This document shows, piece by piece, positions 62,716-64,000 of a stretch of 64,000 nt of DNA (positions are counted from its first letter, which is position 1; each line of letters begins with the position of its first letter). This DNA is from Haemophilus influenzae. GTDB taxonomy: Bacteria; Pseudomonadota; Gammaproteobacteria; Enterobacterales; Pasteurellaceae. Position numbers and translations under genes: made by a program. The notes beneath the pieces were generated by a model. That model ran no database searches, was not told the origin of the DNA, and worked only from the letters and a program-made list of their open reading frames with translations. The stretch covers positions 124,001-188,000 of the forward strand of contig NZ_AP018771.1 in NCBI RefSeq assembly GCF_019703545.1. Reading direction: 5' to 3'.

Positions 62716-63870
62716 ATGACCCCAATCCAACATGCTCAACAAATTTTCAATAGACAGCATAAAAATTTGCCAGAAATTACCGTCTATGCGCCAGGCCGAG
62801 TAAATATCATCGGCGAACATACAGACTACAACGACGGATTTGTTATGCCTTGTGCGATTAATTTTGGTACGGCCGTTTCTGGTACAAAACGAGATGATCA
62901 TATTTGGAATGTTTATGCGGCGGATCTTGATGAAACTGATGAATTTTCTCTCAATGTTGAAATTCCTAAGAGTGAACACAAATGGGCTAATTATGTGCGT
63001 GGGGTGGTAAAATTTATCCAAGAACGTTACCCGCACTTTCAACAAGGTGCAAATTTAGTGATTTCTGGAAATGTACCTCTTTCTTCAGGATTAAGTTCTT
63101 CTGCTGCGTTAGAGGTTGCGGTGGGTAAATTCTGCCAACAACTTGGCGATTTACCGCTTTCTCACACGGATATTGCATTGAATGGGCAAAAGGCTGAAAA
63201 CCTATTTGTTGGGGCAAATTGTGGCAATATGGATCAGTTAATTTCCGCACTTGGGCAGGAAAATCACTTGCTGATGATTGATTGTCGTAGTCTTGAAACC
63301 ACTCCAACACCCGTGCCACAAGATGTCGCCGTTATTATTGTGAACTCAAATGTACCACACGATTTAGTAACAGGCGAATACAATACTCGCCGTCATCAAT
63401 GTGAAGAGGCGGCAAAATTTTTTGGAGTAAAAGCATTACGTGATGTTTCAGTTGAACAATTCCGAAAAAGAGAAGCGGAATTGACCGCACTTTCTCCGTT
63501 AGTGGTAAAACGCGCTCGTCATGTCGTAACAGAAAACCAGCGAGTACTTGATGCTGTAGAAGCATTGAAGAACAATGATTTGACTCTTTTAGGTAAACTA
63601 ATGGAAGCATCTCACAACTCAATGCGTGATGATTTTGAAATCACCGTGCCACAAATTGATTATTTAGTTGAATTGGCTCAACTTGTTATTGGCAAAAGTG
63701 GCGGTGCACGTATGACGGGCGGCGGTTTTGGTGGCTGTATTGTCGCACTTGCGCCGCATGATAAAGTCGATGCAATTCGTAAAATTATTGCGGATAATTA
63801 CGAGAAAACGACTGGTTTAAAAGAAACTTTTTATGTGTGTACCGCATCACAAGGTGTTCGAGTGATTTAA
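62716..63870 (+). CDS. galK: Galactokinase
   Basis: GHMP-family kinase phosphorylating galactose at C1. From ATG 62716 ([17 protein letters not shown]) it is 384 residues. [20 protein letters not shown] near residue 26 is the galactokinase signature; [20 protein letters not shown] near 117 is the ATP-binding GHMP motif, and [19 protein letters not shown] near 337 the third. The length is that of E. coli GalK. It is followed 6 bp later by galM. Confidence 0.97.
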   Translation: MTPIQHAQQIFNRQHKNLPEITVYAPGRVNIIGEHTDYNDGFVMPCAINFGTAVSGTKRDDHIWNVYAADLDETDEFSLNVEIPKSEHKWANYVRGVVKFIQERYPHFQQGANLVISGNVPLSSGLSSSAALEVAVGKFCQQLGDLPLSHTDIALNGQKAENLFVGANCGNMDQLISALGQENHLLMIDCRSLETTPTPVPQDVAVIIVNSNVPHDLVTGEYNTRRHQCEEAAKFFGVKALRDVSVEQFRKREAELTALSPLVVKRARHVVTENQRVLDAVEALKNNDLTLLGKLMEASHNSMRDDFEITVPQIDYLVELAQLVIGKSGGARMTGGGFGGCIVALAPHDKVDAIRKIIADNYEKTTGLKETFYVCTASQGVRVI

Positions 63871-63876
63871 GAGAAA

Positions 63877-64000
63877 ATGATGTTAGAACAAACCACTTTT
63901 AATGCGCCTGATGGTGCACCTTATCAGCTTATAACCCTGCAAAATGAAAATAGAATGCGTGTTCAATTTATGGATTGGGGTGCAACTTGGCTTTCTTGTA
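63877..64000 (+). CDS. galM: Aldose 1-epimerase GalM (cut by window edge)
   Basis: Mutarotase converting beta- to alpha-galactose. Only the first about 41 codons are present: MMLEQTTFNAPDGAPYQLIT then LQNENRMRVQFMDWGATWLS, typical of the GalM N-terminus (GATL-like WGATW). The start is ATG 63877 or 63880. It is the third gene of galTKM, with 6 bp from galK. Confidence 0.88.
   Translation, partial: MMLEQTTFNAPDGAPYQLITLQNENRMRVQFMDWGATWLSC

Overview
The window is a chromosomal segment of a Haemophilus influenzae strain (Pasteurellaceae, gamma-proteobacteria). The evidence is about 48 exact copies of the 9-bp Haemophilus DNA-uptake signal AAGTGCGGT/ACCGCACTT, low G+C, a gene order I recall from H. 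influenzae (ispB-rplU-rpmA, glnA-typA, polA-ssrS, frdABCD, mgl/gal), and a CAAT-repeat phase-variable sialyltransferase. It does not look like strain Rd, because a lic3-type gene sits between glnA and typA and the neighbouring O-antigen-like locus is damaged; the strain point is inference from memory.

Layout. 1-5.6 kb: ispB (cut by the left edge), ribosomal proteins L21/L27, a DMT transporter, obgE, ndk and pepB. 5.7-14.9 kb: an AT-rich lipopolysaccharide O-antigen-like (hmg-type) cluster. It has an intact ligase (waaL), rffG, wbaP, a GT52 sialyltransferase and two GT2 glycosyltransferases, but the polymerase (wzy), flippase (wzx) and chain-length regulator (wzz) are all broken. 14.9-17.4 kb: glnA, then lic3B-like with 10 full CAAT units in the ON frame. 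17.5-31.5 kb: core genes typA, pdxH, a preQ1 riboswitch with yhhQ, rnr, rlmB, clpB, fau, 6S RNA, zapA and polA, then a deleted UPF0597 gene.

31.5-36.2 kb: haem/iron and transport genes (hugZ-type protein with a Fur-like site, hbpA/gbpA, an EmrB-type MFS pump) and mobB. 36.2-46.9 kb: a decayed small-gene patch, rseC-like, rsmJ, trmA, maoP, dsbA, yihD, mobA, an amidohydrolase with a probably frameshifted tail, lapC/yejM, yejL, yejK, bamE, and cpxR beside a dead remnant of cpxA. 46.9-56.5 kb: epmA, frdABCD, mtgA, trpR, slt and the yci genes. 56.6-64 kb: mglBAC, galS and galTKM (galM cut by the right edge). The galactose genes form a regulon with visible CRP sites and GalR/GalS-type operators.

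Most of the window is ordinary core genome. The accessory interest is in the surface-glycan region. A phase-variable, possibly bifunctional sialyltransferase stands next to an O-antigen-like locus in which assembly functions are dead but glycosyltransferases are intact, and the whole 5.5-19.4 kb stretch has no exact uptake signal. Other decay products are cpxA, the UPF0597 gene, the 36.4-36.6 kb remnant and the amidohydrolase tail. No tRNA, rRNA, CRISPR array, prophage or insertion sequence was seen.
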